DNA of 64,000 bases from Agrococcus sp. ARC_14 (GTDB taxonomy: Bacteria > Actinomycetota > Actinomycetes > Actinomycetales > Microbacteriaceae): assembly GCF_022436485.1 (NCBI RefSeq), contig NZ_JAKUDO010000001.1, positions 310,001-374,000 of the forward strand, in the 5' to 3' direction. Position 1 is the first letter of the stretch. Each line of letters starts with the position of its first letter. The notes below the pieces were generated by a model. That model saw only the letters and a list, made by a program, of their open reading frames with translations, ran no database searches and was not told the origin of the DNA. The translations under genes were made by a program, and so were the position numbers. Shown here one piece after another: positions 16,373 to 25,959 of the stretch.

Positions 16373-17155
16373 TCAGACGCCCGGCTGCACGATCCGCCGG
16401 TGCTCGACCGTGTGGCGGTAGTAGTCGCTCAGCTCCAGCTGCGACGCCGCAGCCTCGTCGACCACGATCGTCGCGCGACGGTGCAGCTGCAGCACCGAGC
16501 CGGGCCACCTGGCCGAGACCGGGCCCTCGACGATCTCGGCGATCGCCCGAGCCTTCGACTCGCCCTGCGCCACGAGCAGCGCCCGCCGCGCGTCGAGGAT
16601 CGTGCCGAGCCCCTGCGTCAGGCAGTGCACGGGCACCTCGTCGGCGCTGTCGAAGAAGCGGGCGTTGTCCTCGCGGGTGGCTGGCGCGAGCGTCTTGACG
16701 CGCGTGCGCGACGACAGCGACGAGCTGGGCTCGTTGAAGCCGATGTGGCCGTTCGCGCCGATGCCGAGCAGCTGGAGATCGACACCGCCAGCCGCCGCGA
16801 TCCGCGCCTCGTAGTCCTCGCACTCGGCATCGAGGTCGGCCGCGAGCCCGTCGGGAACGTGCACGCGAGAGGGGTCCAGGCCGAGCGGTCGCACCGCCTC
16901 ACGCTCGATGACCGCGTGGTACGACTCCGGGTGGTCATGGCGGATGCCGACGTACTCGTCGAGCGCGAACGCCGAGACGCGCGAGAGGTCGAGTCCCGCG
17001 TCGCGGCGGGCGGCGAGCGACCGATAGGTCTCGAGCGGGCTCGATCCCGTCGCGACGCCGAGCACCGCACTCGGCTTCGCCGCGACGAGCTCTGCGATCC
17101 GAGCCGCAGCCAGCGCGCCGGCCTCCGCCGGCCCATCCACGATCACGACCTCCAT
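16373..17155 (-). CDS. nagB: Glucosamine-6-phosphate deaminase
   Basis: A 260-residue enzyme of normal length. Catalytic residues appear as D66-E67 in ALDEYVG and as H137 and E142 in GIGANGHIGFNEP. VATGSSP binds the phosphate. It converts glucosamine-6-phosphate to fructose-6-phosphate and ammonia. It lies 28 nt after nagE on the same strand, so import, (deacetylation elsewhere) and deamination of N-acetylglucosamine are linked. No nagA is present in the window. Confidence 0.95.
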   Translation of the reverse strand: MEVVIVDGPAEAGALAAARIAELVAAKPSAVLGVATGSSPLETYRSLAARRDAGLDLSRVSAFALDEYVGIRHDHPESYHAVIEREAVRPLGLDPSRVHVPDGLAADLDAECEDYEARIAAAGGVDLQLLGIGANGHIGFNEPSSSLSSRTRVKTLAPATREDNARFFDSADEVPVHCLTQGLGTILDARRALLVAQGESKARAIAEIVEGPVSARWPGSVLQLHRRATIVVDEAAASQLELSDYYRHTVEHRRIVQPGV

Positions 17156-17183
17156 GCGATGCTCCCCTCGTTCGCCGCCGCGC

Positions 17184-19097
17184 TCAGCGCAGCCGCAGCT
17201 CGGCCTCGCCGCCGTTCAACAGGATGACAGGCGTCACCGTGCTGAGGCCGGCGGCGCGGATCGCGCCGAGGTCGAAGCGCAGCAGCGGCGTGCCCTCGGT
17301 CACCTCGTCGCCGACCGCGACCAGCGTCTCGAAGCCCTTCCCATCCATCCGCACCGTGTCGATGCCGACGTGCACGAGCAGCTCGGTGCCGTCGCGCAGC
17401 TGCATCGCGATCGCGTGGCCGGTGGGGAAGATGTGCGCGACGGTGCCGTCGGCGGGCGCGATGACGGTGTCGCCGCTCGGCTCGATCGCGAGGCCCGGGC
17501 CCATCACGCCTTCGCTGAAGGTCGGATCCGGCACCTCCGAGAGCGGCACGACCCGGCCCTCGATCGGCTGGCGCACCGTCACCGTCGTCGCGGTCGCGAC
17601 GCCCCCGGCAGCCGGACGGGACGCTTCGACGACGGCCTCGACCTCCGACGTCGACGGCGCCTCGACGCGGCCGGCGATGAGATCCTCCATCGCGTCCTTC
17701 ACGAACTGCACCTCGAGGCCGTAGACGACCTGCACGGAGCGTCCGCCGGGCTTCATCACCCCTGCCGCACCCGCGCGACGGATCGCCGCCTCGTCGACCT
17801 TCGACACATCCGCGATCTCCATCCGGAGGCGCGTCGCGCAGTTGTCGAGGTCGAGCACGTTGCGCGCGCCGCCGAGCCCGGCCAGGATCGCCGAGGCCTG
17901 CGCGAGGAACTTCGACGAGCCGGTCGCGCCCTCGACGCCGACCTCGTCATCCTCGCGACCGGGCGTCTTGAGGTCGAAGCGCTTGATCAGGAAGTAGAAG
18001 ACGACGAAGTAGATGGCGAACCACACCACGCCCATGACGAGGATCATCCACGGGTTCTGCGCCATCGGGTTCACCCAGTTGAGGAGGAGGTCGATGAAGC
18101 CGCCGGAGAAGCCGAAGCCCATGCGGGTCGGCAGCAGGGCGCTGATCGCGAGCGAGATGCCGGTGAACGCGGCGTGCACCAGGTAGAGCCACGGGGCGAG
18201 GAACATGAAGGCGAACTCGATCGGCTCGGTGACGCCCACGAAGAACGACGCGAACGCGGCCGAGATGAGGATGCCCGCGGTGACCTTGCGGCGCGAGGTC
18301 TTGGCGGTGAGGTACATCGCCAGGGCGGCGCCGGGGAGGCCGAACATCATGATGGGGAAGAAGCCCGTCATGTACTGGCCGGTGACGCCGTGGACGCCGG
18401 TGTTGTTGAGGAAGTTGCCGAGGTCGTTGATGCCAGCCACGTCGAACCAGAAGACCGAGTTGAGTGCGTGGTGCAGGCCCGTGGGGATGAGCAGGCGGTT
18501 GAAGAAGCCGTAGATGCCGGCGCCGACGGGGCCCAGGCCCAGCAGCAGCTCGCCGAACCCGACCAGACCCGAGTAGACGACCGGCCACACGAAGAACAGC
18601 ACCAGCGCGACCACCAGCGAGACGCCGGCCGTGACGATCGCCACGGAGCGCTTGCCCGAGAAGAACGACAGCGCCGTCGGCAGCTGCACGTCTTTGAAGC
18701 GGTCGTAGCAGAAGGCGCCGATGAGGCCGGCGAGGATGCCGATGAAGGCGTTCTCGATGCTGCTGAAGGCAGGGTTCACGGCCGCCACGTCGGCGGCGCC
18801 CGTGAGGCCGGCGACCGTCTCGGGAGCGAGGAGGCGGGCGATGACGAGGTACGACACGAGGCCAGCGAGCGCCGCGGTGCCATCGGACTTCGACGCCATG
18901 CCGAAGGAGACCCCGATCGCGAACAGCAGTGGCAGGTTGTCGAGCAGGGCGCCGCCGGCGGCCGCGAAGAACGCCGCGGCGACGTTCTCGCCCGCGACGG
19001 AGGTGATCCAGTAGCCGACGCCGGAGAGGATCGCCGCGACGGGCAGGACGGCGATCGGCAGCATGAGCGACTTGCCGAGTCTCTGGAGGAACTTCAT
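17184..19097 (-). CDS. nagE: PTS N-acetylglucosamine transporter, fused IIC-IIB-IIA
   Basis: A 637-residue glucose-family PTS enzyme II. Residues 1 to about 375 are IIC (start MKFLQRLGKSLMLPIAVLP, then ten or so hydrophobic segments). IIB (about 395-470) carries the phospho-Cys in LDNCATRLRM. IIA (about 495-637) has the phospho-His in LLVHVGIDTVRMDGKGF. The CBA order and pairing with nagB point to N-acetylglucosamine rather than glucose. A dre-like palindrome lies about 60 nt upstream. Some actinobacteria split these domains into separate proteins; here all three are fused. Confidence 0.9.
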   Translation of the reverse strand: MKFLQRLGKSLMLPIAVLPVAAILSGVGYWITSVAGENVAAAFFAAAGGALLDNLPLLFAIGVSFGMASKSDGTAALAGLVSYLVIARLLAPETVAGLTGAADVAAVNPAFSSIENAFIGILAGLIGAFCYDRFKDVQLPTALSFFSGKRSVAIVTAGVSLVVALVLFFVWPVVYSGLVGFGELLLGLGPVGAGIYGFFNRLLIPTGLHHALNSVFWFDVAGINDLGNFLNNTGVHGVTGQYMTGFFPIMMFGLPGAALAMYLTAKTSRRKVTAGILISAAFASFFVGVTEPIEFAFMFLAPWLYLVHAAFTGISLAISALLPTRMGFGFSGGFIDLLLNWVNPMAQNPWMILVMGVVWFAIYFVVFYFLIKRFDLKTPGREDDEVGVEGATGSSKFLAQASAILAGLGGARNVLDLDNCATRLRMEIADVSKVDEAAIRRAGAAGVMKPGGRSVQVVYGLEVQFVKDAMEDLIAGRVEAPSTSEVEAVVEASRPAAGGVATATTVTVRQPIEGRVVPLSEVPDPTFSEGVMGPGLAIEPSGDTVIAPADGTVAHIFPTGHAIAMQLRDGTELLVHVGIDTVRMDGKGFETLVAVGDEVTEGTPLLRFDLGAIRAAGLSTVTPVILLNGGEAELRLR

Positions 19098-19154
19098 CGT
19101 GCGACTCCAAGGTCGAGGGAGAGAGTTGCAGGGACTCTACTCGACGTCGGGGCT

Positions 19155-19168
19155 GTGGACTAGACCAC
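19155..19168. promoter_or_regulatory. DasR-responsive (dre-like) operator upstream of nagE
   Basis: GTGGACTAGACCAC is a 14-bp palindrome with one mismatch, close to the dre consensus ACTGGTCTAGACCACT bound by DasR/NagR GntR proteins. It lies between nagE and the GntR gene, 58 nt before the nagE start. Confidence 0.8.
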
Positions 19169-19205
19169 CGGCGCGCCGCGGCGTCGGCGTTCGAGCGTGC
19201 TGCGG

Positions 19206-19934
19206 TCAGGACGAGGGCAGCGAGAGCCGCTCGGCGAGCGGGAACGTGAGCTCGTACCGGTCGGCCGGGAAGGTGACGCGGGAGTACTCGACGGGCAGGC
19301 CATGGGAGACGGCGGTGCGCGAGAGGCGCAGCACGGGATACGTGGGTGCGATCTCGAGCACCGCGATCTCCTCGGCGTTCGGCAGGGCCGCCGTCACGAC
19401 CTCGACCCCTTCGGTCGGCAGCAGGTCGAGCGCCTCGAGCAGCTCGTAGAGGCTGCCCTCTGCGGCCTCTCGGTCGAGCTGCGGCACGAGTGCCGTCGGG
19501 AGCCACGCATCCTCGAGAGCGAGCGGTCGGTCGTCGCCGAGCCGCAGCCGGCGCAGGTGCACGGTCTCGGCGTCGTCGGCGAGCCGGAGGTGCGCTGAGA
19601 CCTCTGCGGGCCGCTCGGTGCCACGCGCATACGACAGCAAGCGCGTCTCGGGTCTCAGCCCATGCTCGCGTACGGCGCTCGCGAACGATCGCAGCCGCAC
19701 CTGCAGCCGCACCGGCGGCGCGAGCCGCTCTGTGCCGACGCCGCGGCGCGTGCGCACGAGGCCCTCGCGCTCGAGCACGTCGATGGCGCCGCGCACGGTC
19801 ATGCGCGCGACACCGAGCTCGGCGGCGAGCGCTCGCTCCGAGGGCAGCAGCTCGCCCGGAGCGAGGCTGGTGGCGAGCGAGCGCACCCGATCGAGCGCCG
19901 TCGTCCCGCCCGTCTCTGCCATGCGATCCAGCAT
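19206..19934 (-). CDS. GntR/HutC regulator, DasR/NagR-like
   Basis: A 242-residue regulator with an N-terminal winged helix (LPSERALAAELGVARMTVRGAI, about 34-55) and a UTRA domain (from about 75). DasR/NagR proteins sense glucosamine-6-phosphate or N-acetylglucosamine-6-phosphate and repress nag genes. The dre-like site next door and adjacency to nagE-nagB support this role. It reads in the same direction as nagE. Start is ambiguous: ATG 19934 sits only about 4 nt after GAGG, while ATG 19922 gives MAETGG with a spacing of about 13 nt. Confidence 0.8.
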   Translation of the reverse strand: MLDRMAETGGTTALDRVRSLATSLAPGELLPSERALAAELGVARMTVRGAIDVLEREGLVRTRRGVGTERLAPPVRLQVRLRSFASAVREHGLRPETRLLSYARGTERPAEVSAHLRLADDAETVHLRRLRLGDDRPLALEDAWLPTALVPQLDREAAEGSLYELLEALDLLPTEGVEVVTAALPNAEEIAVLEIAPTYPVLRLSRTAVSHGLPVEYSRVTFPADRYELTFPLAERLSLPSS

Positions 19935-19964
19935 CTCACCTCGGCAGCCGCGACTCTCGCGCGG

Positions 19965-20615
19965 CTACGACGCGGGCGGGGCGCCGATCGAGCGGAGGAG
20001 CGCCGCGACCGCCGCCTTCGCGTGCGCGCGGCGCTTGGCGGGAGTGGGGATCGCCTCGTCGCCGAGCAGCATGGCGGCGTTGAGCGGCGCGCCCATCACG
20101 AGCCAGTTGTAGTGCTGCGCGGTCGTGGCGGCGTCGTGGTCGGGGAGCGCGCCCGCTTCGACCAATGCGCGGAGCCGGCGCTCGACGCCCGCCATGGCTC
20201 GGGCCGGTCCGTGCTCGAAGAGCGCCTTCCCGAGCTCGGGGAAGCGGTTGGCCTCGCCGATCACCAGGCGCCGCAGGCGCAGGATGCGCGGGGTCAGCAC
20301 CGCATTGAGCATCTCGACCGCGTGGGCCGTGAGCGTCTCGGCGACGGGGGCCGACGCATCCACCGTCTCGTGCCCGACCGGATCGCCGGTCATCACCGTC
20401 ATCGACGTGACGAGGTCGATGAAGAGCTGCTGCTTGCTGCCGAAGTGCTTGTAGACGGTCTGCTTCGAGGCGCCGGCGAGCTTTGCGACCTCGTCCATGC
20501 TCGCGCCGACGTAGCCGTCGCGCAGGAAGACCTCTTCGGCGGCGGCGAGGATCGCGGCGTGGATGCGCTGGCTGCGACCGGGTGCGGGAGCGGATGCGGG
20601 GTCAACCATTGACAT
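19965..20615 (-). CDS. TetR-family repressor
   Basis: A 216-residue regulator. The N-terminal helix-turn-helix (about 20-65) includes FLRDGYVGASMDEVAKLAG and KQTVYKHFGSKQQLF, textbook TetR. The C-terminal ligand domain resembles TetR_C_7 (RRLVIGEANRFPELG). It is divergent from DUF1905-hydrolase genes, with two matching palindromes in between, so it probably represses itself and them. ATG 20615 (MSMVD) or ATG 20609 are both possible. The ligand is unknown. Confidence 0.88.
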   Translation of the reverse strand: MSMVDPASAPAPGRSQRIHAAILAAAEEVFLRDGYVGASMDEVAKLAGASKQTVYKHFGSKQQLFIDLVTSMTVMTGDPVGHETVDASAPVAETLTAHAVEMLNAVLTPRILRLRRLVIGEANRFPELGKALFEHGPARAMAGVERRLRALVEAGALPDHDAATTAQHYNWLVMGAPLNAAMLLGDEAIPTPAKRRAHAKAAVAALLRSIGAPPAS

Positions 20616-20620
20616 GCGAG

Positions 20621-20669
20621 AACTGTACCGTCTAGTTTGAGCATTGCAATGGAACTGGACGGTCTAGTT
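20621..20669. promoter_or_regulatory. Two TetR operators in the divergent promoter
   Basis: AACTGTACCGTCTAGTT (20621-20637) and AACTGGACGGTCTAGTT (20653-20669) are 17-bp palindromic sites sharing the half site GTCTAGTT, with centres 32 bp apart (about three helical turns). They cover the region between the TetR and DUF1905 genes. Confidence 0.8.
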
Positions 20670-20684
20670 CCAGGAGGAGTCGGG

Positions 20685-20975
20685 ATGTCGGCGACGACCA
20701 CGGCGATCGAGCTCGAGGCGACGATCGTGCGGGACAAGCAGAAGGGCGGCTGGACGTACGTGCTGCTGCCCGGATCGAAGGCGGTGCTGGGCACGGGCAA
20801 CCCTGTGCGTGTCGAAGGCAGCGTCGATAGCGTGCCGATCGAGGCGACCCTCCTGCCCTTCGGCGGCGGCACGCACATGCTGCCGCTCAAGCAGGCGGTC
20901 ATGCGGGCGGTCGGCAAGGACGACGGCGACCTGGTCGTGGTGCGGATCGCGCCGCGGGAGAGGAGCGGACGATGA
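20685..20975 (+). CDS. DUF1905 protein
   Basis: A 96-residue protein starting MSATTTAIELEATIVRDKQ, with GGWTYVLLPGS near the start and GGGTHMLPLKQAVMRAVGK near residue 65, typical of DUF1905 beta-barrel proteins of unknown function. ATG 20685 is chosen for AGGAGGAG 5 nt upstream; an earlier in-frame ATG falls inside the TetR operators. It overlaps the following hydrolase gene (ATGA) and should be induced with it when the TetR repressor is released. Confidence 0.8.
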   Translation: MSATTTAIELEATIVRDKQKGGWTYVLLPGSKAVLGTGNPVRVEGSVDSVPIEATLLPFGGGTHMLPLKQAVMRAVGKDDGDLVVVRIAPRERSGR

Positions 20976-21760
20976 CCGACTACTCGCAGTCCAGCGCGGG
21001 CGACCGGATCGGCTTCGACCGGTACGGGGCGGACGGCGCGCCGGGCGTGGTGTTCGTCGCCGGCGCTGGGCCGTTCCGGGCGATGGACACGACGACGACC
21101 GAGACCGCGCGGCTGGCTGCAGAGCAGGGCGTGCAGACGCTGGTCTACGACCGGCTCGGTCGCGGCGACAGCCAGGCAGAGGGCGATCTGACGCTCGACC
21201 GCGAGCTCGCCGCCATCGCCGCTGCGATCGACGAGGTCGGCGGCAGCGCCGTGCTCGTCGGGCACTCGTCGGGCTGCTCGATCGCGCTCGCGGCCGCTGA
21301 CGCAGGGCTGCCCGTGACGGCGCTGGCCCTCTGGGAGGCGCCGATCGGCCAGTTCGAAGGCGGGGCGGCGACGTTCGAGGCCGACTTCTTGCGCCACCTC
21401 GACGCGGGTGACTGGGAGGCCGCGCAGAAGGAGTACATGCGCGACATGCCGCCGGAGTTCCTCGAGGGTGCGATGCAGGATCCCTCCTGGTCGCAGATCG
21501 TGCTCGGCAGCCGCACCTATCGCGCCGATGCGCGCTCGCTCGCGTGGGCCGAGGAGCTGCCGGCCGCCGAGCGCTTCGCCGGCATCACGGTGCCGGTGCT
21601 CGTGATGGTCGGGGCGCAGACCTTCCCCGGCATGACGGAGACCGCCGAGGCCCTGCAGGCGGCGATCCCGAGCGCGGTGTTCCGCGTGGTGCCCGGCGCC
21701 ATGCACGACTGGGCGGCGGGCCCGATGGCGACGGCGATCGCCGAGCTCGCGCGGCCCTGA
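20972..21760 (+). CDS. Alpha/beta hydrolase
   Basis: A 262-residue cytoplasmic alpha/beta hydrolase. The nucleophile elbow is GHSSG (S99). VYDRLGRGDS (58-67) is the usual strand-4 motif, and the catalytic His is likely in PGAMHDW near the C-terminus. It is coupled to the DUF1905 gene and probably under the adjacent TetR. The substrate is not evident; small hydrolases in TetR operons are often detoxification enzymes. Ends shortly before the convergent pirin gene. Confidence 0.8.
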   Translation: MTDYSQSSAGDRIGFDRYGADGAPGVVFVAGAGPFRAMDTTTTETARLAAEQGVQTLVYDRLGRGDSQAEGDLTLDRELAAIAAAIDEVGGSAVLVGHSSGCSIALAAADAGLPVTALALWEAPIGQFEGGAATFEADFLRHLDAGDWEAAQKEYMRDMPPEFLEGAMQDPSWSQIVLGSRTYRADARSLAWAEELPAAERFAGITVPVLVMVGAQTFPGMTETAEALQAAIPSAVFRVVPGAMHDWAAGPMATAIAELARP

Positions 21761-21795
21761 CCGCGAACCCCGCGCGCGACGCCGCGCCTCGCGGG

Positions 21796-22815
21796 TCAGG
21801 CGCGGCGCTTCGCCCGGCCGCGCGGCAGCAGCTCGACGGCCGGCAGGCGCGGGGCCGCGAGCGGCTGACTCGCGTCGTCGACGACCGAGCCGAAGCGCGG
21901 CCGGGTCTCCGTGCCCGAGTCGCGCTCGCGCATCCACTGCTCCCGTGCCTCGAGCACCTCGGCGTGGTCGGCGCCGATGAAGTTCCAGAACATCACGACC
22001 TCCTCCTCGAAGGGCTCGCCGCCCAGGAGGATGACGATGGCGTCCTGCGCGGCAGAGACGATGACCGCCTCGCGCCCCGGCGCGGCGTAGGCCATCGAGC
22101 CGCGGCCGAGGCGCACGTCGTCGACCGTGACGCCCTCGGTGAGCGCGAGCACGCCGTGCTCGAAGCCTGCGCGCAGCTCGAGCCGCACCTCGCTGCCGGC
22201 CGCCATGCGCAGCTCGACCCCCAGCAGCGGCGAGTATGCGCCGACGTCGCTCGCGCCGCCCGCGTGCTCGCCCACGAAGACGCTGCCGAGGACGCCATCG
22301 GCGAGCTGCACCTGCGGCACCGCGTCGAGCCCGTCGAACGAGGGCTCGCGCTGGCGCTCGCTGCTCGGCAGCACCGTCCAGAGCTGCACGCCGTGCAGCA
22401 TCGTCGTCTCAGGCGTGGAGTACTCGCTGTGCGCGATGCCTCGACCGGCGGTCATGATGTTGAGCCCGCCGGGCCGCACCGTGTGCGAGAACCCTGCAGA
22501 GTCGCGGTGCTCGATCGCGCCGTCGACGAGCCAGCTCCAGGTCTGGAGGCCGGTGTGCGGATGCGGGGGCACCTCCATGCCGCGCGCTGCGGGATCCGCG
22601 CCCGAACGGACGGGCGAGGGGCCGAATGCGTCGGCGAAGCACCAGGCGCCGATGAAGTGTCGGTGCTTGTTGGGCAGCACCCGCTGCACCGACATCGCGC
22701 GTGGGCCGCCGAGCGGCACCTCGCGCGGCAGCAGCAGCTCGAGGCCAGCGGCCGCAGCCTCATCGAGGCAGGCCGCCTCACTGTTCTCGACGATCGTCGC
22801 CTCGGCGTTGCTCAT
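21796..22815 (-). CDS. Pirin family protein
   Basis: A 339-residue bicupin. The N-terminal pirin domain contains PHPHTGLQTWSWLVDG and GRGIAHSEYS, supplying the three His and one Glu metal ligands. The C-terminal pirin domain follows (from about residue 200). Bacterial pirins bind Fe; some have quercetinase activity and others modulate enzymes. ATG 22815 (MSNAEATIVE) is chosen since the longer frame overlaps the divergent RDD gene's promoter. Convergent with the hydrolase gene; the 35-nt gap holds an imperfect GC-rich hairpin. Confidence 0.85.
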   Translation of the reverse strand: MSNAEATIVENSEAACLDEAAAAGLELLLPREVPLGGPRAMSVQRVLPNKHRHFIGAWCFADAFGPSPVRSGADPAARGMEVPPHPHTGLQTWSWLVDGAIEHRDSAGFSHTVRPGGLNIMTAGRGIAHSEYSTPETTMLHGVQLWTVLPSSERQREPSFDGLDAVPQVQLADGVLGSVFVGEHAGGASDVGAYSPLLGVELRMAAGSEVRLELRAGFEHGVLALTEGVTVDDVRLGRGSMAYAAPGREAVIVSAAQDAIVILLGGEPFEEEVVMFWNFIGADHAEVLEAREQWMRERDSGTETRPRFGSVVDDASQPLAAPRLPAVELLPRGRAKRRA

Positions 22816-22882
22816 GAAGCCAACGCTAGCCGCGCACGGGCCGCGCGGGGCAGGGCATCGCTCCGCGCCGTACCATCGAAGG

Positions 22883-23623
22883 GTGACTGAGCAGCCTGCC
22901 GGGTGGTACCCGGATCCCTTCGCCGCCGTTGCCGGAGCCACGCGCTACTGGGATGGCGAGCGCTGGACGAGCCACGCCCAGGCGCCCACGCCCGAGCCGC
23001 AGCCCGCCCAGCAGGAGCTCCGCGCCACCGGTCGCAGCCTTGGCTGGGCGCAGCCGCCGGCCGGTCACCCCGAGCGCGCTGCAGAGCGCTCGCAGTCCGC
23101 CGATGCCGACGGCCAGCTGCCGCTCGCGAGCTGGGGCCGCCGCCTCGGCGCCTACCTGCTCGACCTGATCCCGATGGTCGTCATCACGATGATCATGCTG
23201 CAGATGCTGGGCGTCGTCGATGCCATGAGCAGCGCGCTCGAGGCGGAGGACCCCACCGCGATCGATCAGGTCAACGCGATGCTGTCGCCGCTCAGTGCGA
23301 CGGGCCTCACGATCACCATCGCCAACCTGGTCTTCGCTGCCCTCTACAACATCGGCTTCCACGTCACCCGCGGCGCGACGCCCGGCAAGATGCTCGTCGG
23401 CATCCGCGTGCGCCAGGTCGACGAGGACCGCAACCCCGAGCTGCGGGCGGCTGGCCTGCGCTGGCTCGTGCAGTTCGGTCCAGGCGTCGTCAACGGCGTG
23501 CCGCTGCTCGGCTTCCTGGCGGGCATCTTCAGCATCGCCGACCACCTGTGGCCGAACTGGGACAGCCGCAACCAGGCCTTCCACGACAAGGCGGGCCGCA
23601 CGCTGGTGGTGCGCTCGCGGTAG
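22883..23623 (+). CDS. DUF2510 + RDD family membrane protein
   Basis: A 246-residue protein. The N-terminal DUF2510 motif reads PAGWYPDPF...RYWDGERWT (residues 5-30). A Gln/Pro/Ala linker follows. The RDD domain (about 85-240) has three hydrophobic spans, the first with RRLGAYLLDLIPM bearing the conserved Arg and Asp, and later GATPGKMLVGIRV. RDD proteins are poorly understood; some are Na+/H+ or compatible-solute related. GTG 22883 is preceded by GAAGG; the start is close to TACCAT, so the leader may be very short. Confidence 0.8.
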   Translation: MTEQPAGWYPDPFAAVAGATRYWDGERWTSHAQAPTPEPQPAQQELRATGRSLGWAQPPAGHPERAAERSQSADADGQLPLASWGRRLGAYLLDLIPMVVITMIMLQMLGVVDAMSSALEAEDPTAIDQVNAMLSPLSATGLTITIANLVFAALYNIGFHVTRGATPGKMLVGIRVRQVDEDRNPELRAAGLRWLVQFGPGVVNGVPLLGFLAGIFSIADHLWPNWDSRNQAFHDKAGRTLVVRSR

Positions 23624-23649
23624 TCGCCGCGTAACCGCCGCGCGGCGGC

Positions 23650-23876
23650 TCAGCCCCCGAAGATCGCGTCGCCGAAGACGATCATGACGATGCCGGCGAT
23701 CGCGAGGAGCACGCAGGCTGCGATGAGCGCGACGCTGACGGCGGCCGAGCCTGGTCGGTCGCTCTCGTGCGACCGCACGGCGAGCGCGTAGATCAGCGGG
23801 ATGCCCGCGCCCAGCAGCAGGCCGACGCCCAGCACCGAGATGACGGCGACGGCGAGCGATCCGAGGTCGAAGCCCA

Positions 23877-23877
<1 letters not shown>
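23650..23877 (-). CDS. Small two-span membrane protein after pit
   Basis: A 75-residue protein starting MGFDLGSLAVAVISV with hydrophobic spans at about 7-31 and 45-70 separated by the polar loop RSHESDRPG. Its ATG overlaps the pit stop codon (TGATG), so it is translationally coupled to the phosphate transporter. Similar small genes follow pit in other actinobacteria; the function is unknown but an accessory role in transport is plausible. Confidence 0.65.
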
Positions 23878-25124
<1,247 letters not shown>

Positions 25125-25222
25125 CGCGACAGTCTTGCACCTCCCCCATGCGGTGGAGCGTGCAGCCCGGATTCCCGCGGCAGGGGGAGGCAGATCCTCG
25201 GTCAGCGGCCTAGCGTCGAGCC

Positions 25223-25952
25223 ATGGACATCACGATCCCGGAAGCGATCCTGCTCCTCGCGCTCGACGACGAGACCGGCAAGGCGCTCATCGACGACTCC
25301 ACGCTCGGCATGGCATTCGCGGTGGGCGCCACGGCGCAGCTGGCGATGACGGGTCGCGTGCGCATCGCGGGCGTCGCCGAGGCGAAGCCGGGCACGTTCG
25401 TCGCCGCAGGCGCCGACGGATGCGCGACTCGAGCCGCTCGTCGAGCGTGTCGAGGGCAAGAAGCCGGCGGATGCGCTCACCGGCCTGGTCGGACTCGGCG
25501 GGCCGGGCGCACCGGCCGGGAGGCTGCGATCGCAGGTGCTCGACGACTTCGCCGAGGCCGGCGTGCTCGCGCGCCGGGAGCAGCGGTTCCTCGGCATCAC
25601 CTGGTCGCAGCGCTGGGAGCGCGGCGGGCGGCGCGAGGTCGAGGATGCGCTGCAGGCGCGGGCGCGAGATCTGCTGCAGGGGCACAGGAACGACGCCCCG
25701 GAGGGCGAAGCCACGGAGGCCGTGCAGGCCGATGCCGTGCTCGCCGCGGCGCTCGCGATCCTGCACGCCGTCGAGGCGCTCCCGAAGGTGTTCCCCGACC
25801 TGCCGCAGGAGCAGCTCATCGCGGCCGGCTCGGCGCTCGCCGCCGACGACTGGGCGAGCGAGACCGTCCGCACGTCGCTCAAGGAGCTCGAGGACGCCAT
25901 GGCGGCGATCATGGTCACCACCGTCATCGTGCCGACCGTGACGAGCTCCTGA
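25223..25952 (+). pseudogene. GPP34 (GOLPH3/VPS74-like) protein gene with internal frameshift
   Basis: The 5' frame from ATG 25223 gives MDITIPEAILLLALDDETGK..., the typical GPP34 N-terminus, up to about GTFVAAGAD. From about 25405-25425 the family sequence continues only in the +1 frame: TDARLEPLVERVEGKK, then LDDFAEAGVLARREQRFLG and on to TVTSS, stop at 25952. Joined, the two parts make about 240 residues, the normal family length. Either 2 nt are missing or 1 nt is extra near 25415. GPP34 proteins bind phosphoinositide-like lipids in eukaryotes; the bacterial role is unknown. It may be a real mutation or an assembly error. Confidence 0.8.
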
Positions 25953-25959
25953 CCGCGCC

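Noticed and set aside
25536..25952. Separate small gene for the second half of the GPP34 region
   Set aside because: The two halves are parts of one family domain in order; a frameshifted single gene explains both better.
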